Assembly (NCBI GenBank): GCA_936432065.2
Contig: OW386287.2
Span: 92,113,688 to 92,177,687, forward strand
Source: Rutpela maculata
Taxonomy: Eukaryota > Arthropoda > Insecta > Coleoptera > Cerambycidae
DNA length: 64,000 nucleotides
Direction of reading: 5' to 3'
Shown: positions 17,307 through 29,281 of the stretch, one piece after another
Numbering within the stretch: the first letter of the stretch is position 1
Layout: each line of letters opens with the position of its first letter
The notes under the pieces: generated by a model
The model's input: only the letters and a program-made list of their open reading frames with translations
Database searches by the model: none
What the model was told of the DNA's origin: nothing
Position numbers and translations under genes: made by a program

Positions 17307-19059
17307 TTGTACATGTACAGTATACTTTTTCTACGACTAGCTTAAAAAAACTACAAAATTTATTAAACATTAATATATTACAAAAATACACACTGACAGT
17401 TCACACTGACAGTTACTTTGACAGCTTACGCACTAATTTGATTTTAAAACGAATAGTTGCCTATGTATACTTAATACATGAACCGTGATTGGTCGGTTTC
17501 ATTTCATATCCATCCTAGAACTGATAAGAAATATATCCATTCAGTTAACTGGAACTGCCTACTTATCCATTCTACAGACTGTACAGAAAACAGCAAATTT
17601 ACATAAGGGAGCAGAAAAACAATTTTTACAATACACATTCCAAGTAGCACAATTAATTCCTCAAGATATCCCGAGGATAAAAATTTAGGAATTAGTAAAT
17701 ATCTTCTAGAGGTCTGTAAGAGTTCCCTAAGATGGGCAAATGTGACAGTTTATACAATTGTCCTTGGTTTCATTCTGCATCGAGCAAAAACACGAAACAA
17801 ATGGCATTTAGACAAATCGCCATGTATATGACTTTTTATCGCTTCGTAGCTTGACAGCAGTGGACGAATCTGATTGGACGTTTCAGAAAAAATGGATATT
17901 TAGCTATGACGTAGGCACGGTCGGGATGAAAAAAAAATTTAAAAAAGCCTCCACTTTGGCCGTTCGCAGTTTATTAATTCTTGAAGCAGGACAATTAAAA
18001 AAACAAAGACTTTTAGATAATTTAATTCTGTACAAATTCGTTAGGGCGGAGTTTTTTGGCCTAGGAGCCACCGTTTAGGAGTTATGGAGGTTTTAAGCGA
18101 AAAATGTACCATTTTGAGTCGTGCATCGCCACACATTTGGGTCTATTTCTCCGAAACGAAAGTATTTAGGACAATTCTGATGGAACTGGGCGATTTCTCA
18201 AGAAATTATCTGGACCCCCGTGAAAATTTATTTTTGGGCTAGCTACAGCCGTTTCCGAGATATAAACGAAAAACGGTGGAAAAAAGTAGCGTTTTGGAGC
18301 CGAAAAAAGTGCATAAACAGGCAATCTTAAAATGTTCATATTTTTCGAAATACACCAGCGGAACGACCGTACAATGTCGCGATGGAAAGAGGAAGAGTTC
18401 TAGTTGATCCGCATCGCAAACTTCATGGGGCAAATCGAAAATTCGGCCCGGTACGAACGTATGAAAAGTGACATTTTTTGACATTTCAACAAAATTGCAA
18501 AATACAACGACACGACAAAGGGAGCATCGTGAATAAAAAGTGAGGGTAGCAAAAATTCGTCCAGAAAGAGACGGACGAATTAATTAGTTAATTAAGAAGT
18601 TAATCGTTAAACGGAATCGACGAAATATAGCCTAATCCAGTAAGCATTTTATTGTGTCTGTCAATACCGTTCCGCGTCCAGAGAATTGAGCGTGAAAAAA
18701 GCCTTTGCTGCAGTAAATTTGGAAAGAGTAAGGGGCTCAGCCCTCTCAGATTTTAATATATGTTAAGCTTCTTCAATGTTTAATATATATACTAGAATGG
18801 GCTAAAGCCCATTCTGTCTCATGCGGAGGGCTTGAGTGCTTCGCGCTCAATTTTACATTTCAGTCAATTTAAAGTTTTATGAAAATTCGTCTTTTTTCCG
18901 TATATTTGAAATTTCTTTAAAATTTGACATATTTCCGAAAATTTAACATTTTTTAATGATTTTACATTTTTTATAAAAATTTATATTTTCTCGAATTATT
19001 GACAATTTTCTGGAAAAAATTTTTTTTCCTGACTTATCTTGTACAAATATTTTTTCATC
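17307..19059. other. Gene-free repeat-like sequence
   Basis: No credible gene. The stretch 17900-18500 contains loosely repeated modules with words such as CCGTTTCCGAGATATAAACG and TTTCTCCGAAACG. Small perfect palindromes occur at 18720-18815 (GGGCTCAGCCC; GAATGGGCTAAAGCCCATTC). Short open frames here have no recognisable features. Confidence 0.5.
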
Positions 19060-20060
19060 ATCACCGGTTCGCCCGTTATAAGAATTTTACGTTCTTGTGA
19101 CGTCATCAGGACGTAGGTCTATTTTTCACTCATTCAGATTCCGTCTTTCTTCAATAATACCACTCACGTGTCTAGTATGAAATCGATATCTATTCCCGTT
19201 CGCCTGTTGTAAGAATTTTTCAATTTTGTGACCTCATGTGACGTAGGTGTATTCTCTATTCACGCGAATTTCTTTCTTTTTCAATAATACCATTTATGTT
19301 TCAAATATGAAGAAGATATCTCAACAATTGTAAGAATTTTTCATTTCTATGACGTCATCAGGACGTAGATGTATTTTTCATCCACTCGGATTTCGTTTTT
19401 CAATACTGACACCTTTCAAATATGAAGTCAGTGTCTCTATCCGTTCGTGCGTAGTAAGTTTTTCTTTTTTGTGACGTAGGTGTATTTTTAATTCACTCGA
19501 ATTTCGTTTTTTCTTCAACAGTGCCACTTACATTTCAAATATGAAGTCAGTATCTCTCTCCATGCATGCGTAGTAACAGTTCTTCTCTTTTGTGAAGTAG
19601 GTATATTATTGATTCACTCGAATTTCGTTTTTTCTTCAATAGTACCACCTACATTTCAAATGTAAAGTAAGTATCTCTCACGGTCATTAAACCATACGGT
19701 TGTCTCAATCAGCAGCTTGAGGGCGAGAGAGACGCGGGGGGGCGGGAAATCGAATGAAAGAGACAGACATATCTAATTTCCGTGCAAAAGACAGAGACAA
19801 AGATGCTTGTAGTGTCTACAGGTGACGTAGGCTGTAGACCCCACCGGAATCTCTGTCTCTGTCTTCTGCACGGAAATCAGATATGTCTGTCTCTTTCATT
19901 CGATTTCCCGCCCCCCGCGTCTCTCTCGTCCTAAAGCTGCTGATTGATGTAACCGTATCGTTTATTGACCGTGAGTATCTATCCGTTCGTGCGTAGTAAG
20001 AATTTTCATCTTTTGTGACGTAGGAGTATTTTTAATTCATTCGAATTTTATTTCTTCTTC
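19060..20060. repeat. Diverged minisatellite, unit about 120-130 bp
   Basis: About six degenerate copies of a unit containing TGACGTAGGTGTATTTTTAA, CACTCGAATTTCG, TTCAATAGTACCAC, TTTCAAATATGAAGTCAG and TATCTCTATCCGTTCGTGCG. The copies run from 19060 to 19676 and resume at 19976 after a MITE insertion. It is non-coding. Confidence 0.75.
19677..19975. mobile_element. Long-TIR MITE inside the minisatellite
   Basis: A near-perfect foldback element: CTCACGGTCATTAAACCATA at the left matches the inverted right end, and the arms extend about 125 bp through a GC-rich CGCGGGGGGCGGGAAATCGA type block. The flanks TATCT (19672-19676) and TATCT (19976-19980) may be a 5-bp target duplication. It splits one minisatellite unit. 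Superfamily unassigned. Confidence 0.75.
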
Positions 20061-20421
20061 AGATGAGTCATCTTTTGGATAACATATTGTTGTTATATTT
20101 GTCTGCTTGCAATATAGGTTTTTTTCCCTTATTTAACCGGGTCATAAATTATTATTTATTATTATCAATGTAAATTTTTACCTTTCAGTATCTCTAGGGA
20201 TCCTAAAGAAGCTTCTGTTTGAAGAATAACTTTTAAATTTATAGTTTTTCACTGCACAAGCATGACCAGCTTTAAGTTTTTCCATATTGGTAAGTTTTTA
20301 GGATAAATAGAATAAAAACAAATTAGCACTCCACACCACTGGAATCAGCACAGAAAGTATTAACCTTAACTCGCAACTGATACCTTCCACGCTACTGACT
20401 TGACAGGTTCTAACCCGGAAT

Positions 20422-22410
20422 CAGGGTATATTAAATAGGTGGTCCGACTAAGGCACTTTCCTATGATAATCATGGCTTCATAAGTGCATGCTTCCTATTT
20501 AATTTAGTAGATGGCGCGAGCTTTAGCGTCCTACAAAAACCTGTATATAGGTACATGAATTTGCTTTGCTGCATATAGGGTTGCATATATTCACAACTGA
20601 ACAGCAATTTCAGTTATGTAAAGAAACAAATATTGACCAGTTTCAAATTTATATAGGTATGGTAAGAAAATAAAACTTATGTAAAATATACAAATTTATT
20701 TGTAACAACAGTACTGGGCATAATGGGTTGCAATATTATAAGAACAAGATTTACATATGTTTACAAATAGTTCCTTTCTCCAAAATTACTCAGCATTCTC
20801 TATGCCTCCAACACAAATTGACTTTAATTGCACATCAGAATGAACACTTTGATAATAATATTTGTACTTGGTCCACCTAAGCAAGCGTTGTAGATTCAAT
20901 TTTCAGAAAAATATGCTGCAAATTCTTCTACAGTGATCGGTTCACTGATTGATGTTAACCTAATATCCTTATGCAAAAAATAACCTCTATTGTAGGACCA
21001 AACCCAACCTGAAAATAGAAATTATACAAATAATTACCTACTTGAAAAACTAAATTATCATTTGGAAACAAATACTATCTAAAAAGCACTTACTGTCTTA
21101 AAACATGTAATTAATTTTTCATGCTGTTCTGCCTTATGTAAACACTAAGCTTCTACTTTCAATATATTTATGAATACCCCAATTCTTATTTGGTAATTTG
21201 ACGTCACATTCTTCAGACAAAATTTTTTCTAGTAAGTGTAAATACAAACTCTCAGAAATAAGGATAAATTATACTATCGTGAACATCACTCATATTTAAT
21301 AACTTCTTAATTTTCTTAGCGACATTTTTTGAAGAACAAGCATCTAATTTGCTTGGAAGTTTACCTTTCTTCAATCTTTTTCTTTAAAACTGCCGCTAAA
21401 AGCTTAAAATATATTTAAAAAGACGTTTTTATACCTATAGGTTATGTTACAAATATCTATGTAAATTTAAAACTTACAGTGTAAATAACAACTCCATTTT
21501 CAGACTGTGAAGTAAAAACACTTTTTATATTGCTGGAGCAAAAATGTTTTTCACAAATATGTGGCTTTTTATTTCAAGTAGGTACTTTGTAAACTCCACA
21601 TTTCTATCTCTTCAGTATTTTTTGGCACTAAGTGATAATTTTTGGTCTTTACAGTCATAAGCATAAGTACACAAATAGGCACTCCATATTTTCTAACCAT
21701 GTCTTATGAAAATATAGCTGACTTTTTTATATTTAGCGCTAGCGTATTGAATGTATTTCTTCCAGGAATTTGATGTCAAATGTCACTGATATTTTGTTTG
21801 ACTCAGCGACATAATAAGGAGAGACTGGAAAAGTAGGCGTGGCACATGGCCAGAACATATTCAAGCAACTAGTCCGCATGGGCGTCACTATAACTGAACG
21901 TTATGGAATTTGCGAATATTTTAAAAATATAAAGAGCAGCATTTCCTCCGTTTTTAAATATAATATAATTTATTACTACTCCTACAGCAATTTTACTAAT
22001 AGATTTGAGCTCATCTAATAATAGAACGGTAATAAAAAACAATATTCATTCATTAATTGTAAGCAGTACTCCACTGCAAATCTTGGCAACTAGGGCCAAC
22101 AAATGCACCCCCACTGCGTCCCTCGAGCGTTTATTGTATGTCCAAACAAACCGTACGTATACTGTATTGGGATTGCCCCTCTATACTTTAAACCTCGTTG
22201 GTTTGACTACAAGATTTTTCACTAAAAACGAAAGGCCGGGAATGTATGCAACACTGTATGCACGTGTGTACAGAACCTGCAAAATTATCTTTATATGCGT
22301 AAATAACGACAGACGCTATTGCTCCTGCCATCTATTACATTATGTACAAAGTAAGCACTTATGAAGCCACTCAACGGGTCCTTGTCGCACCACCTATTTA
22401 ATACACCCTG
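20422..22410. mobile_element. hAT-type element, 1989 bp, non-autonomous
   Basis: It starts CAGGGTATATTAAATAGGTG and ends, inverted, CAGGGTGTATTAAATAGGTG. Similarity of the two ends extends about 90 bp (shared TGGCTTCATAAGTGC and TAGATGGC words). A perfect 8-bp target duplication CCCGGAAT lies at 20414-20421 and 22411-22418. CA-starting TIRs with 8-bp TSD support hAT. The interior is AT-rich with only short frames and no recognised transposase. Confidence 0.85.
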
Positions 22411-22711
22411 CCCGGAATGAACGGTTGCGCGAAGATCGGCGCAGAAGCTTCCCGCCAAAGAAGTCTGCGAGCTGATTGTTTGGTAGGCTGTGGTGCCAGC
22501 ACAGAGCAACCCTGAGAAACGCGAATAGTGAATAGCATAGATTAAAGAATATTATATGTTAGTGAATAGTGACAGGCCACCAGGGTCTCTATTCTTGACT
22601 GCAGTAGAATAGAACAATCGAGAGAAAGTGGGCGTGTCTCTATTGAAATTCACAAAACCGTATTCTTGAACTTATTTCTATCGTCGCTTCTATCAAAAAC
22701 TGATCCCTCAT

Positions 22712-23015
22712 TAGAGATGTGTTGCTATTTAACAACCTGTTATTTTATAACTGTTATTTGTAAATAACATTAACAGACTGTTATTTCTGTTCGAAAATAA
22801 CAGGTGAGAAAATAACAGATAAGCAGCTGCGGCAGCAGCACGATGTATAAAATAACGTCTCTGAAATAACATTTGCAAACTGCGCGCTGCGGTATGCGCA
22901 TGCCAGTACTTCTCAGCGATCTGTTATTTTTAGACTGTTATTTTAAACTGTTATTTCAAAACAGCAGTAGCAGTCTAAACTGTTATTAAAAAATAACTGC
23001 TTTTACCCATCACTA
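22712..23015. mobile_element. hAT-type MITE, 304 bp
   Basis: It starts TAGAGATGTG and ends, inverted, TAGTGATGGG. The 8-bp target duplication TCCCTCAT (22704-22711 and 23016-23023) is perfect; the corresponding site in the right copy is intact and has a single related octamer. The interior has many TAACTGTTATTT-like words, typical of subterminal transposase-binding repeats in hAT elements. Confidence 0.85.
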
Positions 23016-23775
23016 TCCCTCATGCTTCTCTTGATTATGGACCGAAATAGTGTGACGTTTCACTCCCACTCTAACTATTCCATCCTATTTCTAACATCGA
23101 CCTTATTACCACTGTACATAAGACACTGGTCAAAATTGAATTTGAAATTTCAGAAAATCTGTGAATATTTAACTATTGAATTATCATACAAATGTTTTAA
23201 CTTTAAAAGCTGCGCCTTCTTGTAATAAAACTGTAATTTTTAAAGTCCTCTTGAAATTTTTTCAGAAATTAATTTTTTATTGCGCACGCGTGTATACGTA
23301 TGTCGAACATATCTGCATCTTTTTATTTGTTTACCTGGATTAGATGAAATTTAAGGTTAAGTATAGTGGATTATTTCTTTTATAATTTTCAAAGATTTTC
23401 TGGATTTTACAGTATTTAAAGCGTTTGCATTCCAAATTTGTACTGGAGTCAATAATAATATATTTCAACGGCATCGTAAGTACCTACGTTTGGGATTGAA
23501 ATTATAACAAAGTAATTTTTAAATACGTATGTATCAATATACTTACCTATTTTTAGCATTGAAAAATGGTTCAAAAACACGTATTGCATTTTTCTGCGAT
23601 TGCTCAATTTTTTAAAGATAAAGGAAAACTCATGGTCAAGGCAGAAAGTTCTGTTGAAGCGAGCCATGTGAAAGGAATGATTTATGATCCCGAAGTACCG
23701 ATTGTTAAGGGACAAGTTCATGCGAGCATGAGAGATAGAATCTATAAAGTAGAGGTGTGTGCATTTTTTTTAAAC

Positions 23776-24148
23776 ATCATCATATTTGACTTTTAACGTA
23801 ATTAATTGTTTTCAGATATTTTTGAATAACGATAAAAATATAACAGATGCAGAATGTACTTGTCCAAGGGGATTATGGTTATGACATCATATATAGCTGC
23901 TCTGGCTCTCTTTGCACACTATAATATTTCTGTAAGGGTACGAACATGCCGAAGATACTACGCATCATCATATTTGACTTTTAACGTAATTAATTGTTTT
24001 CAGATATTTTTGAATAACGATAAAAATATAACAGATGCAGAATGTACTTGTCCAAGGGGATTATGGTTATGACATCATATATAGCTGCTCTGGCTCTCTT
24101 TGCACACTATATTTCTGTAAGGGTACGAACATGCCGAAGATACTACGC
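23776..24148. repeat. Tandem duplication of 185-188 bp
   Basis: 23776-23963 and 23964-24148 are near-identical direct repeats spanning the intron end, SWIM exon and the first 25-30 bases of the nested MITE. They differ by a 3-base indel in CACTATAATATTTC. Because MITE bases are in both units, the duplication happened after the MITE insertion. Confidence 0.9.
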
Positions 24149-24353
24149 AGATATAGAAGTTCAGGCCGCAGTTTCAGTCGATGCATCGAAGCTATCAATT
24201 TGTGCTAAGAGCAGTTCACTCTGCTAGCATCCACGGTATGTGCGGTCACATTTAAATGTATAGGTTTGTTTTACACGTTGATGGCTTCGATACATCTTCT
24301 GAAACTGCGGCATGAACTTCTAGCTGAGTAGCATCTTTAGCATGTTCGTACCC
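24121..24353. mobile_element. PIF/Harbinger-like MITE, 233 bp
   Basis: The foldback arms start GGGTACGAACATGCCGAAGA and end inverted in GGGTACGAACATGC; pairing extends about 75 bp. The flanks TAA (24118-24120) and TAA (24354-24356) form a 3-bp duplication, the TWA type of PIF/Harbinger. Removing the element and one TAA restores continuity of the host exon, supporting the boundaries. Confidence 0.75.
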
Positions 24354-25093
24354 TAACAGATGAAGCATGTTCATGGAATATGTCGTATTTATTAGACAGT
24401 TCAATTTTAAACTATTTTAGTCATTTATAGATTTAATAGAAATAAGTTGTGAATAAATGATACAATATGTAATTTCTTTATTTATTTGTGTTTCTAAGTG
24501 AAAATACTTACTTACAAATATTTAAACACGCAGTTATAGGTTGAAAATCTATGATAATAGTATAAAATAATGGAAAGCAATTCAATTTCAAATGAAAATA
24601 AATAAAACAGGCTTTGAGGTTAGAATACAAAGAAATAATCAAAGAACTACGTTCGGAATAATTTTCCAGACACTTGTAGAACGCATGCGCAGAAATAGTC
24701 ATCCAGAAAACATTTTTTTTATAATTTTCGGTAGAGAAAATTGATTACCACATGTAAAAAACCTATAATCCAGCTCTATTTTTATATCAGTAATTAGGTT
24801 TCAATAGCTAAATATAAAAAATAACGTACCAATCCTTAGATACATTTTTAAGTAATTTATTTTGACCCTTAAAACACATGTACAGAAGGCATGCTTCAAA
24901 GACTGCATGGAATGCAATTCAAATTAACCGCCTCATGCATGACGTCACGACTATTGTGGTCCATTTTCAGGGACCAGTCGGGGAATGCCGCCATTTTCTG
25001 CTTTTCTAACCTAGAAAAGTAAATGTTGTCAAAAACTGAATGTTTTATTTCACTTTTAATTAATATTCTTGTTATTTTGGACTTAATATAAAG

Positions 25094-25283
25094 ATGAATC
25101 TGCCTGAAATAATATATTGGGACGAAATAATCCACAACGTGAACAATTCTCAAGAACTCCTAGAGGTAGAGACTGTTGAGAGAGATTCTTCCAGAGATCA
25201 GTTTTTATTATCAAATGAAAAATTTATGACATTGTTCTGTCTGACTAAGCCCTTTTGCCATGATTTAATAGAGATCTTAGAGA
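25094..25283 (+). pseudogene. Possible transposase N-terminal exon relic
   Basis: The frame starting MNLPEIIYWDE contains SNEKFMTLFCLTKPFCHDLI, which resembles the FRL(S/T)K...LI segment before the catalytic core of PIF/Harbinger-type transposases. It is cut at 25283 by a hAT insertion; in the right copy the homologous minus-strand stretch (about 30870-31050) runs on without that insertion and meets a stop soon after. Identification is weak and rests on one motif. Confidence 0.35.
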
Positions 25284-26159
25284 TAGTGTTGGACGATATA
25301 TCGATAACCGTTTTCTATCACGGTTATCGGAAAATAACTGGAGCTACCGGTGATCGGAGTAAAAGCGAACCAGTTATTCAGCGACTCGGAAGCCCCTGCG
25401 TACAGTCACCGCGACACGGATAACGCTATCAGACAGTCACTGATTTTGCGATTCGATATTTTATTCTTTGCATTGAGTTTAGCGTTTTGACAAATCATCG
25501 GTTTGTTTTATCAGTCAGAAGCTGATGCCGTAAACGTTGTTTACAGTTAAATTCACACATGCCGCGTAGACTGCGTGGGGGCGAGTTTAGTTGTGAACCG
25601 CGTGCCGTGTGGTATACGTTAATTTTCGATTAGTAGTAGGTACTTAAAAAAATTTTATATAAATTCTAAACTGTGAATGCCAAGCAAACAAAAAACCAGT
25701 GAAATATGGAATTTCTTTACACCAATTGAGGGTGAAAATTATTACGCAACATGTAATATAGCAGTTATAACTGTTTCTGTTTTATTATTTTTGTATAAAA
25801 AAAAAATACAAGTGAATATACTTTTATTTCTTATTTCAGTAATTATTATTATATACTAATATTTATGACAGCACATAGGTTGAGCAGACTGCTGATGAAA
25901 GTAAAATGTAGCATTCTTATTCTGTGGGAATCATCATTGACTAAATAACTAATCGGTTTACGGTTTATCAGAGACAAACCAAACGCAAAAATATTAATAC
26001 CGCATAACGATACCGACTCATAAATAAACATCGTCTTCATGAAAGTTATTTGATTTTCAATAACTGGTTATTTAAATAACTGTTAAAAATAATGGTTATT
26101 TCTCAATAACTGTATCCGTTTTACCGGTTACTCGAAAATCACTGTATTTCCCAACACTA
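25284..26159. mobile_element. hAT-type element, 876 bp
   Basis: It starts TAGTGTTGGACG and ends, inverted, TAGTGTTGGGAA. A perfect 8-bp duplication CTTAGAGA lies at 25276-25283 and 26160-26167, with a single CTTAGAGA at the empty site in the right copy. Repeated TAACTGGTTATT and ATAACCG words lie near both ends. There is no transposase; a 60-codon frame at 25677 has no features. Confidence 0.88.
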
Positions 26160-26389
26160 CTTAGAGATGTAAAGCAGTCGGTCCCTTGTCTATTAAATGA
26201 TAGGCAAGTAAAAGATCCCTACTCTTCTTACGAGAAGAGGTTCAGCAAAATTTTCAGGTTGGGTGTAGCCAATCTCCTAGCATCGGTGATAGGCCCTGGT
26301 AGCGGAAATAGGCCGACGTTAAATAAATAGAAATCTTCCCTGTCTACAAACTATGTACAAAATATATTTTAAATAATAGGTAGCATTAT

Positions 26390-27200
26390 TTTTTTTTTGT
26401 TTATTTGAAAATACCAGATCAACAAATTAACGTTGTACATGGTAGTGTGTTGTAGTAAGACAGTACATAACAATTGAAAATAAAATAAAGAACAGAAACA
26501 AAATATTTGGTTTAACATAACAATAGAAGAATATTGATATTAATATCAATCGGAAACGCTACTGGAAGTAAGATATCTTGTGGTAGTCTTTTTCTTAACC
26601 TATTATTACGAGTCTTTTCATTTAGGTTTAAATTTCTGGTACTTGTACAGTTGTTTATAGTTTTGAAAAATGTCTGCACATGATTTCATAAAGTCCTCAA
26701 TTTGTGGCACGTCAAGCTCTCGATGGATTTGACTTTCTTATAAGCCAAAGGGCATTTATAGAAGATCTCAACACTTTATTTTGAAATGTTTGCACCTTGT
26801 TAATATTAGTTTTGCTAGTAGTTCCCCTTATCACACAGCCGTAAGTTACCAATGGTCTTAAGATCGATGTATATATTAATGTCGCGCACTTAACTCTGAG
26901 CTTTGATTTTCTATTAATAATGGGATATAGCATTGATAACCTTGCGTAACCATCATTAATTTTTTTATTGATATGGTAACTCCATGTTAGTCGTTTATCT
27001 AACTATACTCCTAGATATTTAATTGCACTACGTCTGCAGGATTCCATATTAGTCGTTTATCTAACTATACTCCTAGATATTTAATTGCACTATGTCTGCA
27101 GGATTCCATATTATTTCCTCGTCGTTGATGATAATATTATACTGGGGTTTTGTGGTCTTTTTATGGAAAGCATTATTCTTCAAATAATAATACCTACTTT
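26390..27200 (-). pseudogene. Jockey-like RT fragment (left copy)
   Basis: This is the inverted counterpart of the RT fragment at 29904-30512. A short frame (26712-26933) reads MLYPIINRKSKLRVKC...LVTYGCVIRG, the RT connection/thumb region of Jockey-clade elements. It is broken by stops and by the 68-bp duplication. Being present in both inverted copies, it was part of the element before the pair formed. Confidence 0.7.
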
Positions 27201-27416
27201 GGGCTCAACTCTGTTCTTAAGAATACATATTGGTACCCCGGCACATATGAAAACATTCACATCTCTTTTCAAAATATAATAATTATATTGCCGCTTATCT
27301 TTTATTACACCGAATCTTTTAAAACACTGCTTCATTTTCAGGTTCTAGCAGCTCTGCGTGTCTTTCAATACGTTTGTTAATATTCTTATTGTTATTGTTA
27401 TGAACTTTGGTTATGC

Positions 27417-29281
27417 CAAAAAGGATAAGATAGAGTGGAAGGTTCCATATGGCCACAATGTATTTTTCCGTACAAGATTTTCCTGCGCCACCTGGGCGAG
27501 TCCTAGGCAGCATGAAATCCCCCCACTACCACACATAGCGGGAAACTGAATCTCAAGGTCCTCAATCCATGCACCCTGCGCGGGTCGGCCTCGTAAAGGA
27601 ACTTTCAGCCTTCAATTTTTAGCGGGAAATTTAAATTCGGAAGTACCGAGCCGGCGCCCTCTGCAGGTCAGATGCGTAACTAAATCCCCCACTGCCCACT
27701 GCCGCCATTACCGGGAAATTTAAACTCTCGAGGCACCGCACTCGTGCCACTGGATTTCTTAAAAATTAAGGAAAAAAGAAGCGATAAACGTGAAAAAAAT
27801 TACTTTATTTTAAGAAATAGCCACTGCACCCTTAACAAAACAAACATTACTAGTAATAAGTGAATGTAAATAGTATAAATAATTTATAAAATATTCTACA
27901 ACTGACACTGTATAATAACTTATAACTAGAAATTTGTATAACACTGATCAATAGTTATGCTACAATGTTGTATTGAACAGAAAATAAAAATTCTAGCCGT
28001 AATGAATTCAACGTGTGCAATTGAAAAAAATTAATCATACAAAATTAATAAATAAAACGGACACAAAACTGACAGAAAAAATAACAAATATAAACATGTC
28101 AGCTCCAATAAAAAAAAAATCGTATATCGTATACTAAAAATAAATTAATAGGTAAAACAAAAATCACTAATTGGTGGTAGCTCAAAATACAACCATTACA
28201 AATTATCGAAAAATATTATTTTGTGTACTAATTCAGTGGATAACTTTCAATGAAACCATTCATTTTTTCCATATACTATCGATCCAAGTCTGATCATACC
28301 AGTATATCAACAAAAAATGACTCTTACGAGACATCTTATCAACTGCTTTCATCTAACAATATCAATATCAAAAACAAGAAAATTATATTCTTTCTATATA
28401 CTGACGATCAAGGTCTGATCATGCAGTGGCGGCTGGTGATATTTCAATTTTTTTTCTCGTCTGTGGCGCGTAGGACCCATACGAAATATGGGAAATAACA
28501 TCTCAAGCTGAACTTGGTTTGAACTTAGTTGGTACAACTCGCCCTAAGTGCTAGCAATTTGCAAGATTTGTATGCTAAGTACATGATAAGGAACTTCGTA
28601 AGGCGGAGGGTACCAAGCTGGTAGCATATTTTCCAGAGTTTATACTCTCTGATATTTTCATAACAATTTCAAATCAAACTGGCATCTGGGATCTTACTCA
28701 CATTTCGGGTTCCTTAGGGACCATAAAAAACCCATGCCCTTTATCTTTATCGTTTCTTCTACGACATTTTGAAAAATTGCAGGCCACAACCATTATATAC
28801 TTTATAACTATAATCAAAACTATAATTTTTTTACACATATAATACTCATTTGCTTTTTCTACATGTGACATTTTATTATGATCACCATTACCATTGCATG
28901 ATTGTAAGGTTAGGTGCGTTTTTTTGTCCACGACCGGTAGAGTTAGAATTACCAGAATGATATTTACCAATAAAACAACAAAACTGAAATTCCTAGGTGG
29001 GAGGCGACAAATTTCTTAGGATTCTTAAATAACGAATAATGACATCGACATTCATGTGTATGGAATCAGAATGGCGAGCAAAAAACGACAAGATTTGATA
29101 TTCCGGTGTCAGAATTGTAGCAAAAAAACGCACCTGTTGATTATAGACCAACAGCAATAGCAAGGTAGCATAGACGACAATCTCTTTCATTGATGCCGAT
29201 GCCTGTAAATATGTTGTTGCTGCCTAAAACTCGACAGATGGCATGTATACGCGAGCCTTCCACTCTATCTTATCCTTTTTG
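27417..29281. mobile_element. hAT-like TIR element, 1865 bp
   Basis: A perfect inverted repeat of about 26 bp begins CAAAAAGGATAAGATAGAGT. The 8-bp target duplication GGTTATGC (27409-27416 and 29282-29289) is perfect; the right copy has a single GGTTATGC at the matching site. The left interior is GC-richer with repeated GCGGGAAA(T)TTAAA words; the rest is AT-rich. Short frames inside (for example 28698-28970) show no recognisable domain, so it appears non-autonomous. Confidence 0.87.

Larger units (their letters stand above)
16897..22510. mobile_element. Possible larger TIR element hosting nested insertions
   Basis: The word CAGCCTACCAAACAATCAGC at about 16909 recurs inverted at about 22470-22495. 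CATTCCGGGTTAGAA at about 16990 also recurs inverted at about 20408-20421, where the hAT at 20422 now splits it. This suggests terminal inverted repeats of one element of about 3.6 kb before nested insertions. Exact ends and target duplication are not resolved, and no transposase is seen. Confidence 0.45.
23566..24420 (+). pseudogene. SWIM-zinc-finger-type gene relic with intron
   Basis: The first exon (from ATG at 23566) encodes VLHFSAIAQFFKDKGKLMVK and ends at a GTGTGT donor near 23755. The intron ends TTGTTTTCAG near 23815. The next exon encodes NNDKNITDAECTCPRG, then in another frame IAALALFAHYNISV: the C-x-C...(C)HH-AAL pattern of a SWIM finger, in which one Cys codon is now TGA and a 2-base insertion shifts the frame. 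The second exon is present twice (tandem duplication) and is split by a MITE at 24121. Across the MITE the reading continues from NISV to TDEACSW. SWIM proteins of this kind occur in arthropod mobile-element gene sets; exact function unknown. Confidence 0.55.
23039..24962. mobile_element. TIR element (GGACC ends) carrying a SWIM-gene relic
   Basis: The ends are imperfect inverted repeats: GGACCGAAATAGTGTGACGT and, inverted from the right, GGACCACAATAGTCGTGACG. Comparison with the right copy shows a clean 1.92-kb insertion with at most an AT duplication (23037-23038, 24963-24964). It contains the spliced gene relic at 23566-24420 and a nested MITE. Superfamily unassigned. Confidence 0.65.

Noticed and set aside
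25677..25859. 60-codon frame inside the 876-bp hAT element
   Set aside because: Lys/Ile-rich AT-biased frame with no domain, no homologous frame in other copies.
28424..28440. CAGTGGCGGCTGGTGA as a transposon terminus (also near 55746)
   Set aside because: No inverted partner or target duplication found for either occurrence.
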